In this document: one piece after another, positions 26,854 to 36,455 of the stretch
Position numbering within the stretch: the first letter of the stretch is position 1
Layout: each line of letters begins with the position of its first letter
Assembly: GCF_900182555.1 (NCBI RefSeq)
Contig: NZ_FXTH01000001.1
Coordinates: forward strand, 310,001-374,000
Length of the DNA: 64,000 nucleotides
Source: Fodinibius sediminis
Lineage (GTDB): Bacteria; Bacteroidota; Rhodothermia; Balneolales; Balneolaceae
Reading direction: 5' to 3'
Notes under the pieces: model-generated
What the model was told of the DNA's origin: nothing
The model's database searches: none
Seen by the model: only the letters and a program-made list of their open reading frames with translations
Translations under genes and position numbers: made by a program

Positions 26854-28335
26854 TTATTTAAGCCACCAGGGCGTCTCGCGAATTCCGTCATTGCCTGCGC
26901 CAAACTGACGCTCAATGGCGGCCGAGACATTGGCGTTATTATTCTGATATTCACTCTGCGGGTAGATCCACCGCGCGGGAGGAGGGCCGGTCTGCGGCTG
27001 CAGGAATTCCGGGTAGCCCGTTCTCAGCTGCTCAAAGTAGAGCGTCCATCCACCCTGCAAGAACGATCGCAGGTATTTCTGCAGGGCGATACGCCTTAAC
27101 TTTTCCTCCGCTGTTGCAGCGGCGGATAAATTGACCGCTTCTCCCTGCAAGTACTCCTCAGCTGCTTGTTCGTCAACATAGGAGGCATAATCCTCTGCAT
27201 AGATATTGTAGAAAGCGAAGCTGGCCTTAACCCCTTCGTTATAATAGGTTTCTGCCGTTGAGCCGTTGAACCAGCCGCGCAGTCGGGCCTCTGCCAGTAT
27301 AAATTGAAGCTCGGAATAGCCCAGCAGTACGTGCGGCTCATTGGTGGGATCTCCGAAGTAGCGAAGATCGACGAGCGAGATGTTGCCTGCTGCCGCTTTA
27401 TCACTGTTATTGCCATACTGTCCGATAGGGTTGCCGCCTTCGTACGCATTAAAATTGTCCGTACTCAACCCTTGTTCACTGGCACTTTTCGTTTGATTGG
27501 CATAGATAAACAAGCGGGGATCCTGCCGGTCCTGAAGCCGCTTGATGAACGTAGAATCGACATAAATATCAGATCCGTAGGTGCTGGAATTATACTCGCC
27601 ATACCGGCTGCCCAGTTGATCATAGAACTCCATCTGGCCGTTGTCGGCAATTGATTCTATGAGCGGCTCGTTCTGGGCGATAGATGAAAATTGACCGGGA
27701 ATATCCAGATCTGCCTCCCCTACTTTATTGGATAACGTCATCAGCACCTTGAGCCGGAAAGAGTTTACCAGCCGACGCCATTGGGAGGCATCCGAAGCAT
27801 AAATGATGTCTCCCTCAATGACATCGTCATTTTCTCGCAGCAAGGTATTGGCCTCTTCCAGCTCGGTTAAAATACCCTTGAAAACGGCTTCCTGGGTATC
27901 ATAGGCCGGGGCATAGATATTTTCCGTTTCGCCTTGCAGGGCTTCCGAATAGGGAATATCCCCGAATCTCAGCGTCAGATTATAGAAGTAATAGGCCCGG
28001 AAGAATTTGCCCAGCGCCTCGTATACCGGTTTATTAACCCGTTTTGCTTCTTCAATCATCTTGGTGACATTCCGCAGGCGATTGTAGTCATCAAAACTTC
28101 CGCGATTCCATTTATAGTACTGGAGTGCGCTCTCACCCGAGGTACTCACAATCATTCGGCTTGCCAGCAGAGGATTCAGTCCCTCTACCTGGAAGGCATT
28201 CGATTGGATTTGGGTCAGCAGTAACTGCGGCGGGGTTTGGGCTACGCTGTTGGGATTATCGTCAAGTTCTTGCAAATCATTACACGAGGTAATGACGAAT
28301 ACGGCCATCAAAAGGATGTATAGTGACTTCTTCAT
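26854..28335 (-). CDS. susD: SusD/RagB-family outer-membrane nutrient-binding lipoprotein
   Basis: The ~493-residue protein begins with a lipoprotein signal (MKKSLYILLMAVFVITSC; the lipidated Cys follows VITS) and shows the SusD-like pattern: NPNSVAQTPPQLLL, a helical TPR core (LGKFFRAYYFYNLTLRFGDI) and YSELQFILAEARLRG. SusD proteins form the lid of a TonB-dependent SusC channel and bind its substrate. The ATG at 28335 is chosen since an upstream one at 28368 would precede the signal peptide. It lies 35 bases after susC. The downstream phosphatases suggest a phosphorylated substrate. Confidence 0.92.
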   Translation of the reverse strand: MKKSLYILLMAVFVITSCNDLQELDDNPNSVAQTPPQLLLTQIQSNAFQVEGLNPLLASRMIVSTSGESALQYYKWNRGSFDDYNRLRNVTKMIEEAKRVNKPVYEALGKFFRAYYFYNLTLRFGDIPYSEALQGETENIYAPAYDTQEAVFKGILTELEEANTLLRENDDVIEGDIIYASDASQWRRLVNSFRLKVLMTLSNKVGEADLDIPGQFSSIAQNEPLIESIADNGQMEFYDQLGSRYGEYNSSTYGSDIYVDSTFIKRLQDRQDPRLFIYANQTKSASEQGLSTDNFNAYEGGNPIGQYGNNSDKAAAGNISLVDLRYFGDPTNEPHVLLGYSELQFILAEARLRGWFNGSTAETYYNEGVKASFAFYNIYAEDYASYVDEQAAEEYLQGEAVNLSAAATAEEKLRRIALQKYLRSFLQGGWTLYFEQLRTGYPEFLQPQTGPPPARWIYPQSEYQNNNANVSAAIERQFGAGNDGIRETPWWLK

Positions 28336-28370
28336 TGTTGGAATCTTTATAATTTTGAATGGATGCATAA

Positions 28371-31300
28371 CTAGAGCGACAGGTCGATCTTAAGACCGAC
28401 ATACCGGCTTGAAGGATCCTGAAGGTTATTGTCATTACCGAAATCGGGATCGATTATTTTAGCTTTTTTCAGGATGGCAAGGTTGTATCCAAAAGCGGTA
28501 AGCTTCAGCTTTTTGACGCCCAGACGGGGAAACAGGTAAGCCATATTATACGTCAATGAAACATCCCGAAGCTTTACAAAACTGCGATCGAATACATTGG
28601 CAAACAGCTCGCTTTCATCCTGGGTAACCTTGGCTCGGTAGGGATAGTTCTGGGCCCACTGCTGCCAACCTATGGCTGTTGTATTTTCTTTAAACTCTCG
28701 GGTATCACTGACAACATTCCCGTCCGTATCGGTCTGCAGTTCACCGCTTACCACGTTCACACCTTCCGGTACATACACCGGTTCGCCGGCGGCATATTCT
28801 TCATCTCTCCATCGGGTTGATTGCGGATGCTTGCCGCCCCACCACATTTTCTCTACGGTCAGGGAGTTCATCACTCCCCCTACAGCCCCGTCGATACTAA
28901 TGTTCAGAGCAAATTTTTTGTACTTAAACTGGTTTTGAAGACCAAACCGCCAGTCGGGCAGCAGGTGTCCTTTCAACTGAGGATAGGGATCCCGGGTAGG
29001 CAGGCCGGTTTCTTCATCCAAGATCAATTGTCCATCCGGCGTTTTCATCCACCCGGTAGCGTAGTAGTTATCAGCACGTTCTCCCTCCGCCAGGTTATGG
29101 TATTCATCCTGGTCGCCGTAAATGCTGGACAGCCGTTCCACGCGCCGCGACCAGTTGGCCGTAAGGTTCCAATCAAAACTCTGGCTCTGTACCGCGGCCG
29201 ATTTGACGGTCACCTCCACCCCGTTGGTGGTATACTCGTTGCCGTTGATCTTGCGGCTGTCAAATCCGGAAGCCAGCGATATGGGCAAGTCAATAATCTG
29301 GTTCTTATCTACAATGTTGTAGTAGGTTACATCAAAATTGAATCTGTTGCTGAACAATCCTGCCGAGAGGCCTACTTCCCTGGTAATGGACTGCTGCGGA
29401 TTAATGAAAGGATTGACGATTCCCGAAGGATACGTTAGCTGTGGATTGCCATTGAAGTTCCCCGTCTTGTCATAGTAAGCGACGGTTTGGTAAGGATTTT
29501 CGAAATCCGGATCGAGATCGCTGGATACTTTCGCCCATGAACCATACAACCGCAGATTTGAGATAGACTGCGGCAGATCAACAAGATTGGATACCACCGT
29601 ACTCAATGAAGCCGAGGGATAAAAATAAGAATTGTTTGATTCCGGCATGACCGACGACCAATCATTACGCCCTGACACATTCAGGAAGAAAGCATCCAGA
29701 AATTCCAGGTCCACCGACCCATACAAACTCCGGATTGCCTTTTTACGCTGCTCCGTTGATCCCTGCACACTTCGCTTGGTATTGGACAGGCTGTATACCC
29801 CGGGGACTACCAGGCCATCGGTTGAGTTATAGTACTCTTCGTAGCTCTTGTAGTTGGCATTCCCGCCGGCTATTGCATTGAAGTTAAAAAAGGAAGCAAG
29901 CCGGTTTTCGTATCGGAACCGCAAATCGTTGTCAAAGGTAAGCGCATCCATATTCCAGGTTTTGTAAAAGCCGTCCCGGGGATCCCCATACCGAAGGTAC
30001 GACTTGGGCCGCTCCTGATCTTCGAAGCGATCTTTTTTATTGACCGACGACCGGGCCTGTACATACAGGGTATTCGTGACATCCCATCGTAACTTGAGCT
30101 GTCCGCGGTATATATCAGAATCATACTCCTGGTTGCGCTTGTAGGCTCCGAAGTAGGGATTGTTGTACCACGCATAGTTCCAGTTGGCCTGCTTGTACCC
30201 TTCTTGTCCGGGAACCCAGAGATTCTTTTTCTGAGCCTGCGGATCCACATCGGTGCCTTGCCAAATCAGGAGCGTATAAATATGATTGTTGGGACCATAG
30301 CCGTAGGCGGGGTAGTTGGGCGATTTTACTTTATTATAGGATACTTTATTATCGAGGGTTATTGAAGGACTGATATTAAAGGTGGATGCAAATGACACAC
30401 CGCCGCGATCCACCGAGGTATTCGGGACTCGCCCCTGCTGCACACCATAATTCCCCGAGAAACGATACCGTGCATCATCCTTTTTATAAGCCAGAGAAAA
30501 GTCGGTGGTATTAAAAATTCCCGGCCGCATAAATTCCTGCAGGTTATCATGCGATTCCCACGGAACAGGCACACGCTCATAGCGCGATTTGTCGTCATAT
30601 TTGGTGCCTTCGACCGTGCCATACCATTCTATAGTCTCGCCGGTCTCCGTGTCGCGGATGGGACTGTTCCACTGCGGAATCAATTTATCGCCCTCAAATT
30701 TGGGACCCCAAATCATATCGCCGTCCGAAACTCCGCCCCCTTTGCCATCCCAGAATTCATATTCACCATTGGAGCCGTTACCATACTGTTTTTGGACGTC
30801 CGGGAAGACCGCATATCCGGCAGTACGCATCGTACTGTTTGAGATATTGACTTGTAATCCCTCTGTTCGGGCATCTTTGGTAGTGATCAGTATTGCGCCG
30901 TCCTTTCCCCGCGATCCGTACAGTGCGGAAGCTGTTGTACCTTTCAATACATTAATTTCAGCGATATCATTTTTGGAGATATCAAAAAAGTCGGTTTCGA
31001 CCGGCACGTCATCGATCACGATAAGCGGCTCCTTGCCCCTCAACAGAATTTCCGGGCTCTGAAACAGACCGGTTGGATTATTTACCGTAAGCCCCGATAC
31101 CTTGCCGCTAAAAAGATTCGCGACATTAGGAGCCGTGGTATTTTCCAGAGATTCGGTCTCAATTTCCTGTGTCGAATAACCGATCTTTTCTTTTTGCTGA
31201 ACAACGCCCATGGCTGTAACCACAACCTGACCAATTTCACCGATGGCCATCTGTAAAGTTACATCAATAACTTCCCGGCCGAATACGGGAACGGTTCTTT

Positions 31301-31532
31301 TTTCATATCCAACGAATGAAAAGGTGAGCGTATCTTCCCTACCAGCTTCTAAACTATACTTTCCGTCGATGTCTGTGGAGGTGCCCCGAGCTGTTCCTTT
31401 GATCATCACATTCACCCCGGGCAAAGCTTCCCCATCGGAGTCGGTTACCCTTCCCCCAATATTATAATCCTGAGCCTGACCGATTACCTGTATACATAAA
31501 AGGCCAATGACCAACAGCCAATACTTTTTCAT
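28371..31532 (-). CDS. susC: SusC/RagA-family TonB-linked outer-membrane transporter
   Basis: The 1053-residue protein has a signal peptide ending near GQAQ, a carboxypeptidase-like regulatory domain (VTDSDGEALPGVNVMIKGTA, ~28-105), a plug domain (NLFSGKVSGLTV, LYGSRGKDGAILITTK) and a large beta-barrel. SusC proteins import large nutrients with TonB energy. It heads a four-gene locus with susD, a metallophosphoesterase and an AP-superfamily hydrolase. No TonB-dependent sigma or anti-sigma pair is adjacent. An inverted repeat lies 39 bases upstream of its start. Confidence 0.95.
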   Translation of the reverse strand: MKKYWLLVIGLLCIQVIGQAQDYNIGGRVTDSDGEALPGVNVMIKGTARGTSTDIDGKYSLEAGREDTLTFSFVGYEKRTVPVFGREVIDVTLQMAIGEIGQVVVTAMGVVQQKEKIGYSTQEIETESLENTTAPNVANLFSGKVSGLTVNNPTGLFQSPEILLRGKEPLIVIDDVPVETDFFDISKNDIAEINVLKGTTASALYGSRGKDGAILITTKDARTEGLQVNISNSTMRTAGYAVFPDVQKQYGNGSNGEYEFWDGKGGGVSDGDMIWGPKFEGDKLIPQWNSPIRDTETGETIEWYGTVEGTKYDDKSRYERVPVPWESHDNLQEFMRPGIFNTTDFSLAYKKDDARYRFSGNYGVQQGRVPNTSVDRGGVSFASTFNISPSITLDNKVSYNKVKSPNYPAYGYGPNNHIYTLLIWQGTDVDPQAQKKNLWVPGQEGYKQANWNYAWYNNPYFGAYKRNQEYDSDIYRGQLKLRWDVTNTLYVQARSSVNKKDRFEDQERPKSYLRYGDPRDGFYKTWNMDALTFDNDLRFRYENRLASFFNFNAIAGGNANYKSYEEYYNSTDGLVVPGVYSLSNTKRSVQGSTEQRKKAIRSLYGSVDLEFLDAFFLNVSGRNDWSSVMPESNNSYFYPSASLSTVVSNLVDLPQSISNLRLYGSWAKVSSDLDPDFENPYQTVAYYDKTGNFNGNPQLTYPSGIVNPFINPQQSITREVGLSAGLFSNRFNFDVTYYNIVDKNQIIDLPISLASGFDSRKINGNEYTTNGVEVTVKSAAVQSQSFDWNLTANWSRRVERLSSIYGDQDEYHNLAEGERADNYYATGWMKTPDGQLILDEETGLPTRDPYPQLKGHLLPDWRFGLQNQFKYKKFALNISIDGAVGGVMNSLTVEKMWWGGKHPQSTRWRDEEYAAGEPVYVPEGVNVVSGELQTDTDGNVVSDTREFKENTTAIGWQQWAQNYPYRAKVTQDESELFANVFDRSFVKLRDVSLTYNMAYLFPRLGVKKLKLTAFGYNLAILKKAKIIDPDFGNDNNLQDPSSRYVGLKIDLSL

Positions 31533-31570
31533 TGTACTATTTGCGATTTAAGTGTTCGACTTTGTGATTT

Positions 31571-31592
31571 AATATGAGTCCTTCCTCATATT
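31571..31592. promoter_or_regulatory. Inverted repeat upstream of susC, candidate operator
   Basis: AATATGAG-tccttc-CTCATATT has perfect 8-bp arms and sits 39-60 bases before the susC ATG. No regulator gene is nearby; it could also be the 5' hairpin of the susC mRNA. Confidence 0.45.
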
Positions 31593-31799
31593 TTGTTTTG
31601 AGTCTAACATACAGGCAGGCCTTAACCCGGGTGTTACAGAAGTATTATGCTTGCGTTAAGAGCGGTCCGGAAAGAGGCAGGCAACGATCTTTTAAGAAGG
31701 GCGGGGATGACTCTATTGGGCAAAGGACATACCAAACGCGGGGCGCCGCATATTTGTTACCACTCCTCAAACTACTTTCTTAACGCACCATATGATATC

Positions 31800-32789
31800 A
31801 TGAACGTTACCTACTCCGTGCTCGACCTTGCCGTCGTTACCGAAGGGCAAACCCATGCGGATGCTATTCGCTGCAGCCGCCAGCTTGCCAAAGAAGTGGA
31901 ACAGATGGGATATACACGCTTCTGGATGGCCGAGCACCACAACATGGAAAACATTGCAAGCTCCGCCACCTCCCTCCTGCTCGGCCATATTGCAGTAGCA
32001 ACCGATACCATCCGCGTGGGGTCCGGCGGCGTCATGCTGCCCAACCATTCTCCGCTGATCATTGCAGAACAGTTTGGCACCCTGGCCACCATCTATCCCG
32101 ACCGCATTGACCTTGGCCTGGGCCGTGCCCCAGGTACCGACCAGGCCACGGCACAGGCTATACGCCCCGATCGCATGCAGCAGGTGCGGCAGTTCCCCCG
32201 GAATGTCAAACAGCTGCAGCAGTATTTCTCCACTGATAACAGCACTTCTGCTGTCCGGGCCATCCCCGGTGAGGGAACCGAGGTGCCAATCTGGATTCTG
32301 GGTTCCAGCACCGACAGTGCCCACCTGGCCGCAGCCATGGGACTGCCCTATGCTTTTGCCAGTCATTTCGCCCCCCAGCAGCTTCATGCTGCCCTCGAGG
32401 TCTACCGCGACAACTTTCAGCCCTCGGAACAGCTGGAGGCTCCGTACGTTATGCCCTGCGTTAATGTTGTTGCAGCAGATACTGACGAACAGGCCGAATG
32501 GTTATCCACTTCGCTCAAGCAGATGTTCATGGGCGTAGTTACCGGTGACCGACGGCCCATGCCAGCTCCGGTTGATGACATGAGCGATGTCTGGACCCCG
32601 CGCGAAAAGATGGCGGTGGAACAGATGCTCACCTACTCCTTTATCGGAGGACCGAATACCATCTCCGAACAGCTGAGCGACTTTCTGGATCAGACCGGGG
32701 CTGATGAGATCATGATCGCATCCTATATCTATGATCAAACGCAGCGCATGAGATCACACCGGCTCGTTGCAGATATCATGAGCTCCTGA
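31800..32789 (+). CDS. Luciferase-like (MsnO8-type) flavin-dependent oxidoreductase
   Basis: The 329-residue TIM-barrel protein reads YSVLDLAVVTEGQTHADAI, RFWMAEHHNM and RIDLGLGRAPGTDQAT, typical of luciferase family oxidoreductase group 1. Most members have no proven substrate. The ATG at 31800 gives the normal N-terminus; the 51 codons that are open upstream have unusual composition and are unlikely to be translated. It is a single gene, followed by the secreted hydrolase gene after 139 bases. Unlike sfnG it has no reductase partner beside it. Confidence 0.85.
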   Translation: MNVTYSVLDLAVVTEGQTHADAIRCSRQLAKEVEQMGYTRFWMAEHHNMENIASSATSLLLGHIAVATDTIRVGSGGVMLPNHSPLIIAEQFGTLATIYPDRIDLGLGRAPGTDQATAQAIRPDRMQQVRQFPRNVKQLQQYFSTDNSTSAVRAIPGEGTEVPIWILGSSTDSAHLAAAMGLPYAFASHFAPQQLHAALEVYRDNFQPSEQLEAPYVMPCVNVVAADTDEQAEWLSTSLKQMFMGVVTGDRRPMPAPVDDMSDVWTPREKMAVEQMLTYSFIGGPNTISEQLSDFLDQTGADEIMIASYIYDQTQRMRSHRLVADIMSS

Positions 32790-32928
32790 CGCTGTCCGTA
32801 ATGTCGCACTGGCTGTAATCGACTTTTTAGAATTTTCCTGCTACTTTAGAAATAAGAACCTCGCCCGTGACGGCATATTGCCGGTCCGGGCACATCCACA
32901 TTCCAGGTTAACACAAAATCATTGTCCC

Positions 32929-33930
32929 ATGACTCGTGTGACTATCGTACTGTCCATTATGCTAATTAGCCTGACGACTTCCTCCCTCTTCGCACAGGAC
33001 GGGCACCCCCCGCTCGATATCAACCTTGAAGGGTACGACTACCCCTATCCGGCCGAATATTTTGCCTTCCGATCTCAGCAGCAGGCGCTGAAAATGGCTT
33101 TCATGTACGAGCAAGCCGACCAGCCGATCGGCAGGACCGTACTGCTGTTTCACGGGAAAAACTTCAACGGAGCGTACTTCGGAGAAACCATGCGGGCATT
33201 ACTGGCGGAAGGCTTCGACGTATTGGCCCCCGACCAGATCGGCTTCGGGAAGTCGACAAAACCCGGGAACTATCAGTATACCTTTCAGCAGCTTGCCAAA
33301 AACACCAGGGCCCTGATGGATTCACTGGGCATCCAGCGGGCAGTGGTGCTTGGCCATTCGATGGGTGGGATGCTGGCCACACGATTTTCACTGATGTATC
33401 CGGAAGCGGTGGAAACCCTCGTACTGGAAAACCCCATCGGTCTGGAAGACTGGAAGCGCAAAGTCCCCTACCAGGGCATTGATCACTGGTATCAGCAGGA
33501 ACTCGACAAAACCTATGAAGGTGTCAAGCAATATATGGCCCAAAGCTATTATGATGGTGACTGGGAAACCGCCTATAATGAGTGGCTCCGCCTTCGGACC
33601 GGCTTCATCGGCCAGCCCGATTACGATCGGTATGCCTGGAACCAGGCCCTGACTACCGACATGGTTTTTACACAGCCGGTACTCTACGAATTTTCGGAGC
33701 TGGAAGTTCCGACCGTGCTCATTATCGGCCAGCGCGATCGAACAGCCCTTGGTACGGGCCTGGTCCCCGATTCCGTAGCTGCAACCATGGGACAGTATCC
33801 CAAGCTGGGCCGTCAAACGGCTAAACAAATTCCTGATGCTACGCTTGTTGAGCTCGATGATATCGGCCACCTGCCGCACATCGAGGCTTTTGACCGTTTC
33901 ATCAAGGTCCTTCTTGCGAATATCAAATAA
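32929..33930 (+). CDS. Secreted alpha/beta hydrolase
   Basis: The 333-residue protein has a signal peptide (VTIVLSIMLISLTTSSLFAQ) and a complete catalytic set: oxyanion HGKNFNG, nucleophile elbow GHSMGG, an acid residue in IIGQRDRT and His in DDIGHLPHIE. Epoxide hydrolase, haloalkane dehalogenase-like or ester hydrolase roles are possible. The ATG at 32929 starts the signal peptide; 17 upstream codons are open but unlikely. It ends in a terminator shared with secG. It shows what an intact member of this fold looks like beside the defective one at 11190. Confidence 0.87.
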   Translation: MTRVTIVLSIMLISLTTSSLFAQDGHPPLDINLEGYDYPYPAEYFAFRSQQQALKMAFMYEQADQPIGRTVLLFHGKNFNGAYFGETMRALLAEGFDVLAPDQIGFGKSTKPGNYQYTFQQLAKNTRALMDSLGIQRAVVLGHSMGGMLATRFSLMYPEAVETLVLENPIGLEDWKRKVPYQGIDHWYQQELDKTYEGVKQYMAQSYYDGDWETAYNEWLRLRTGFIGQPDYDRYAWNQALTTDMVFTQPVLYEFSELEVPTVLIIGQRDRTALGTGLVPDSVAATMGQYPKLGRQTAKQIPDATLVELDDIGHLPHIEAFDRFIKVLLANIK

Positions 33931-33941
33931 TATAAAGCAAA

Positions 33942-33970
33942 AAAGCCCGGGCATTTACGCACCGGGCTTT
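33942..33970. terminator. Terminator between the hydrolase gene and secG
   Basis: AAAGCCCGG (33942-33950) pairs with CCGGGCTTT (33962-33970). The flanks are A-rich on the left and T-rich on the right, so it can end transcripts from both converging genes. Confidence 0.75.
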
Positions 33971-34001
33971 AAATTCCGTATCTATTACACCTTAACAGGT
34001 G

Positions 34002-34394
34002 TTAGTTGCCGCCGTCTGTCGAGCCCCCATCATTTCCACCCTGATTTTGCGGAAGTTCAGGTACCGCTGACGGTGTTTGTGATGGATTATTGCCCGACCC
34101 ATTTTGCTGTGCCGGCAATTCAACGCCGCTTTCCTGTACCGCACTCTCTGATGTTGTTCCCTGGTCAATAGCAAAATTGGCGAGCAGGCAAAGCACCAGC
34201 AAGGCGCCTCCCAATACACTGGTTGATTTTGAAAGCAGGTCGGCCGTACGTCGGGCTCCAAGACCGGCTCCCCCCTGCATACCTCCGGCCAATCCGCCCG
34301 AAAGTCCTTGCCCCTGACCGGGTTGCAGCAGAATGACAATCGTTAAAAGAACACAAACAAGAACAATAACAAATAAGATAATATTGTAAAGCAT
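34002..34394 (-). CDS. secG: Protein translocase subunit SecG
   Basis: The 130-residue protein has the SecG layout: first transmembrane helix (IILFVIVLVCVLLTIVILL), the cytoplasmic QPGQGQGLSGGLAGG loop, a second helix (SVLGGALLVLCLLANFAI) and an extended Gln/Asn/Gly-rich tail, as in Bacteroidota. SecG supports SecYEG-SecA protein export. A single gene, divergent from the MscS gene. Confidence 0.94.
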   Translation of the reverse strand: MLYNIILFVIVLVCVLLTIVILLQPGQGQGLSGGLAGGMQGGAGLGARRTADLLSKSTSVLGGALLVLCLLANFAIDQGTTSESAVQESGVELPAQQNGSGNNPSQTPSAVPELPQNQGGNDGGSTDGGN

Positions 34395-34495
34395 GGTAAA
34401 TAAAGATAACAGTAAACTTTAGACCCGTTAATGTATCCAAAATTCGCTTTTTTTACAATGATATACTTACAAATAACTTCCCTTTCTTGTATTAT

Positions 34496-34503
34496 TACAT
34501 TTG
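34496..34503 (+). promoter_or_regulatory. Bacteroidota-type -7 element (TACATTTG)
   Basis: TACATTTG matches TAnnTTTG. It would start transcription near 34510, downstream of the TTG at 34487, which argues for the GTG at 34538 as start of the MscS gene. Confidence 0.4.
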
Positions 34504-34537
34504 TGTTGACGAATTTAACCCCTTAACCCTCGATCCT

Positions 34538-35434
34538 GTGCAGGATATCACTACTCAAATACAGGAAGTTTTTGAAAGCTCGCCATCTCTGACCTATAAG
34601 ATCGTTCTTACGGTCGGCGTAATTTTTGTCATATGGCTGATTCGCTACCTGGCCGTACGCATGGTCAACAAACAGCTGCCCGAAGCCAAAGAACAGTACA
34701 AATGGCGTAAGAACCTCACCTATGTCTCTGCATTTATAGGCTTTCTCATTGTCGGACGCATCTGGTTTGAGGGCATTCATTCCCTGGCCACTTTTCTGGG
34801 ATTGCTCTCCGCCGGACTGGCTATCGCGCTCAAGGATCCCATCACAGATTTTGCCGGCTGGCTTTTCATCCTCTGGCGCAAGCCCTTCAACGTGGGTGAC
34901 CGCATCCAGCTGGGCGACACCAAAGGAGATGTCATCGACCTTCGGATTTTTAAATTTACCGTCCTTGAAATAGGAAACTGGGTGCGCAGCGATCAAAGTA
35001 CCGGTCGCGTCGTTCATATTCCAAACCACCAGATTTTTTCGGATCCGTTGGCCAACTACACCAGTAGCTTTGACTTCATCTGGAATGAACTGGAAGTGCT
35101 TGTAACCTTCGAAAGTGACTGGGAAAAGGCTAAAAACATCCTACAGGATATTGCCGACAAGCATATTGAACAATTCTCGGAGCAGGCAAACCGCCAGGTC
35201 CAGCGGGCCCAGAAGGCCTATCTCATTTATTACCGTCACCTCACCCCCATTGTATATACCGACGTCCAGGACAGCGGTATTTGCCTGACCATTCGCCACC
35301 TCTCCAATCCCCGTAACCGTCGGGGAGTCTCGCAAGATATCTGGGAAGACATCCTGCGGACGTTCAGCCAGCATGATGACATTGAGCTGGCCTACCCAAC
35401 AATGCGCATTTACAAGGACCATAAGAACGACTGA
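34538..35434 (+). CDS. MscS-family mechanosensitive channel
   Basis: This is a small-conductance channel homologue of about 298 residues: a first membrane helix (IVLTVGVIFVIWLIRYLAV), a second (FIGFLIVGRIWF), the pore helix ATFLGLLSAGLAIALKDPI and the beta domain FILWRKPFNVGDRIQLGDTK. It releases solutes on hypo-osmotic shock. There is no ATG at the start; GTG at 34538 or TTG at 34487 are the options, and the promoter element at 34496 favours the GTG. Confidence 0.88.
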   Translation: MQDITTQIQEVFESSPSLTYKIVLTVGVIFVIWLIRYLAVRMVNKQLPEAKEQYKWRKNLTYVSAFIGFLIVGRIWFEGIHSLATFLGLLSAGLAIALKDPITDFAGWLFILWRKPFNVGDRIQLGDTKGDVIDLRIFKFTVLEIGNWVRSDQSTGRVVHIPNHQIFSDPLANYTSSFDFIWNELEVLVTFESDWEKAKNILQDIADKHIEQFSEQANRQVQRAQKAYLIYYRHLTPIVYTDVQDSGICLTIRHLSNPRNRRGVSQDIWEDILRTFSQHDDIELAYPTMRIYKDHKND

Positions 35435-35468
35435 ATTCACGCCACAGCCGCCCCCTTTAAGATGTCAT

Positions 35469-36305
35469 TTATTGTCTTTGTGATCTCTCCGACTTTATTC
35501 CCTTGGCAATCACAAACTCACCGGGGACATTGTACTCATTGCCGTTGCGGTACTTCCGAATTGACTCGAGGTATTCCTGATTAACTTCTTCCCTGGTCCG
35601 TTCATCAAACTTCTGATATGCCAGGGCCACCGCTCCACCCTGAAAGGCGGCCACACAGGCCTGCTTGTCATCCCGAAAGTGTAACTCAGAGGAAAACCGG
35701 TGTATCGCAATATCGTCATAACCTGCCGTTTCTAACGTCTGCGAGAGGGCGTCGCCGGTGCCGAGCTGAAAGAACAGGGGGCACACCTCTGACTGCACGC
35801 GCCGGTCCACAATGGGGAATATCTCAGCCCATCCACACTTATTGCGCGCTCCCCAGACCAGTACCGCGGCCCGTCCACCGGGTTTCAACACCCGGAGCAT
35901 CTCCCCTACCGCTTCCGCAGGATTGGGATAATACATCAATCCCAGTGAACATATAACGGCATCAAAAGAATCGTCCGGCAAGGTGAGCACAGCAGCATCC
36001 ATGTGTTTGAAATGAACATTCTGGATGCCCTTGCCCTCTGCCCGTGACTGGGCTTCGCCAAGCATTCCCTCGGATATATCGATACCGGTGACCTCTCCGC
36101 CGGGATGAACGATTTTTGCAAGTGGAATGGTCACCAGTCCCGTTCCACAGGATACATCGAGGATTGTTTCACCGGGTACAGGGTCAATTTCCGCCAACAG
36201 GCTTTCCTGGGCCGGCCAGAGCTGCTCCTGCCAGCCCGTCTCGTAGTGCGGGGCCGCTCTATCCCAGCCGTAACGTTGTATTCGCAGTTGTAAATCGGCT
36301 TTCAT
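35469..36305 (-). CDS. Class I SAM-dependent methyltransferase (UbiE-like)
   Basis: The 278-residue protein carries motif I ETILDVSCGTGLVTIPLA, TGIDISEGMLGEAQ and the later DDSFDAVICSLGLMYYPNPA and RVLKPGGRAAVLVWG segments. It resembles ubiquinone/menaquinone-type methyltransferases, but many such small-molecule enzymes have other substrates. It is a single gene converging with the MscS gene and is 151 bases downstream of the OsmC gene on the same strand. Confidence 0.85.
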   Translation of the reverse strand: MKADLQLRIQRYGWDRAAPHYETGWQEQLWPAQESLLAEIDPVPGETILDVSCGTGLVTIPLAKIVHPGGEVTGIDISEGMLGEAQSRAEGKGIQNVHFKHMDAAVLTLPDDSFDAVICSLGLMYYPNPAEAVGEMLRVLKPGGRAAVLVWGARNKCGWAEIFPIVDRRVQSEVCPLFFQLGTGDALSQTLETAGYDDIAIHRFSSELHFRDDKQACVAAFQGGAVALAYQKFDERTREEVNQEYLESIRKYRNGNEYNVPGEFVIAKGIKSERSQRQ

Positions 36306-36455
36306 AAAGCTAAATGTTATGGATTAACGGTTGCGTGCAAAATCAGAACCTTTTGCGCATGCTTTCTGCCTGAACATCTGGCAATTTCTTTCACCAGCGG
36401 CAATAGTGCCAACACGGGTTCCGGCAGCACCTTCCGCGGTGGCCGGCCCTCTCGC

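Noticed and set aside
31647-31799. Longer N-terminus for the luciferase-like oxidoreductase
   Set aside because: The 51 added residues are unlike the family, which begins at the MNVTYSVLDL codon at 31800.
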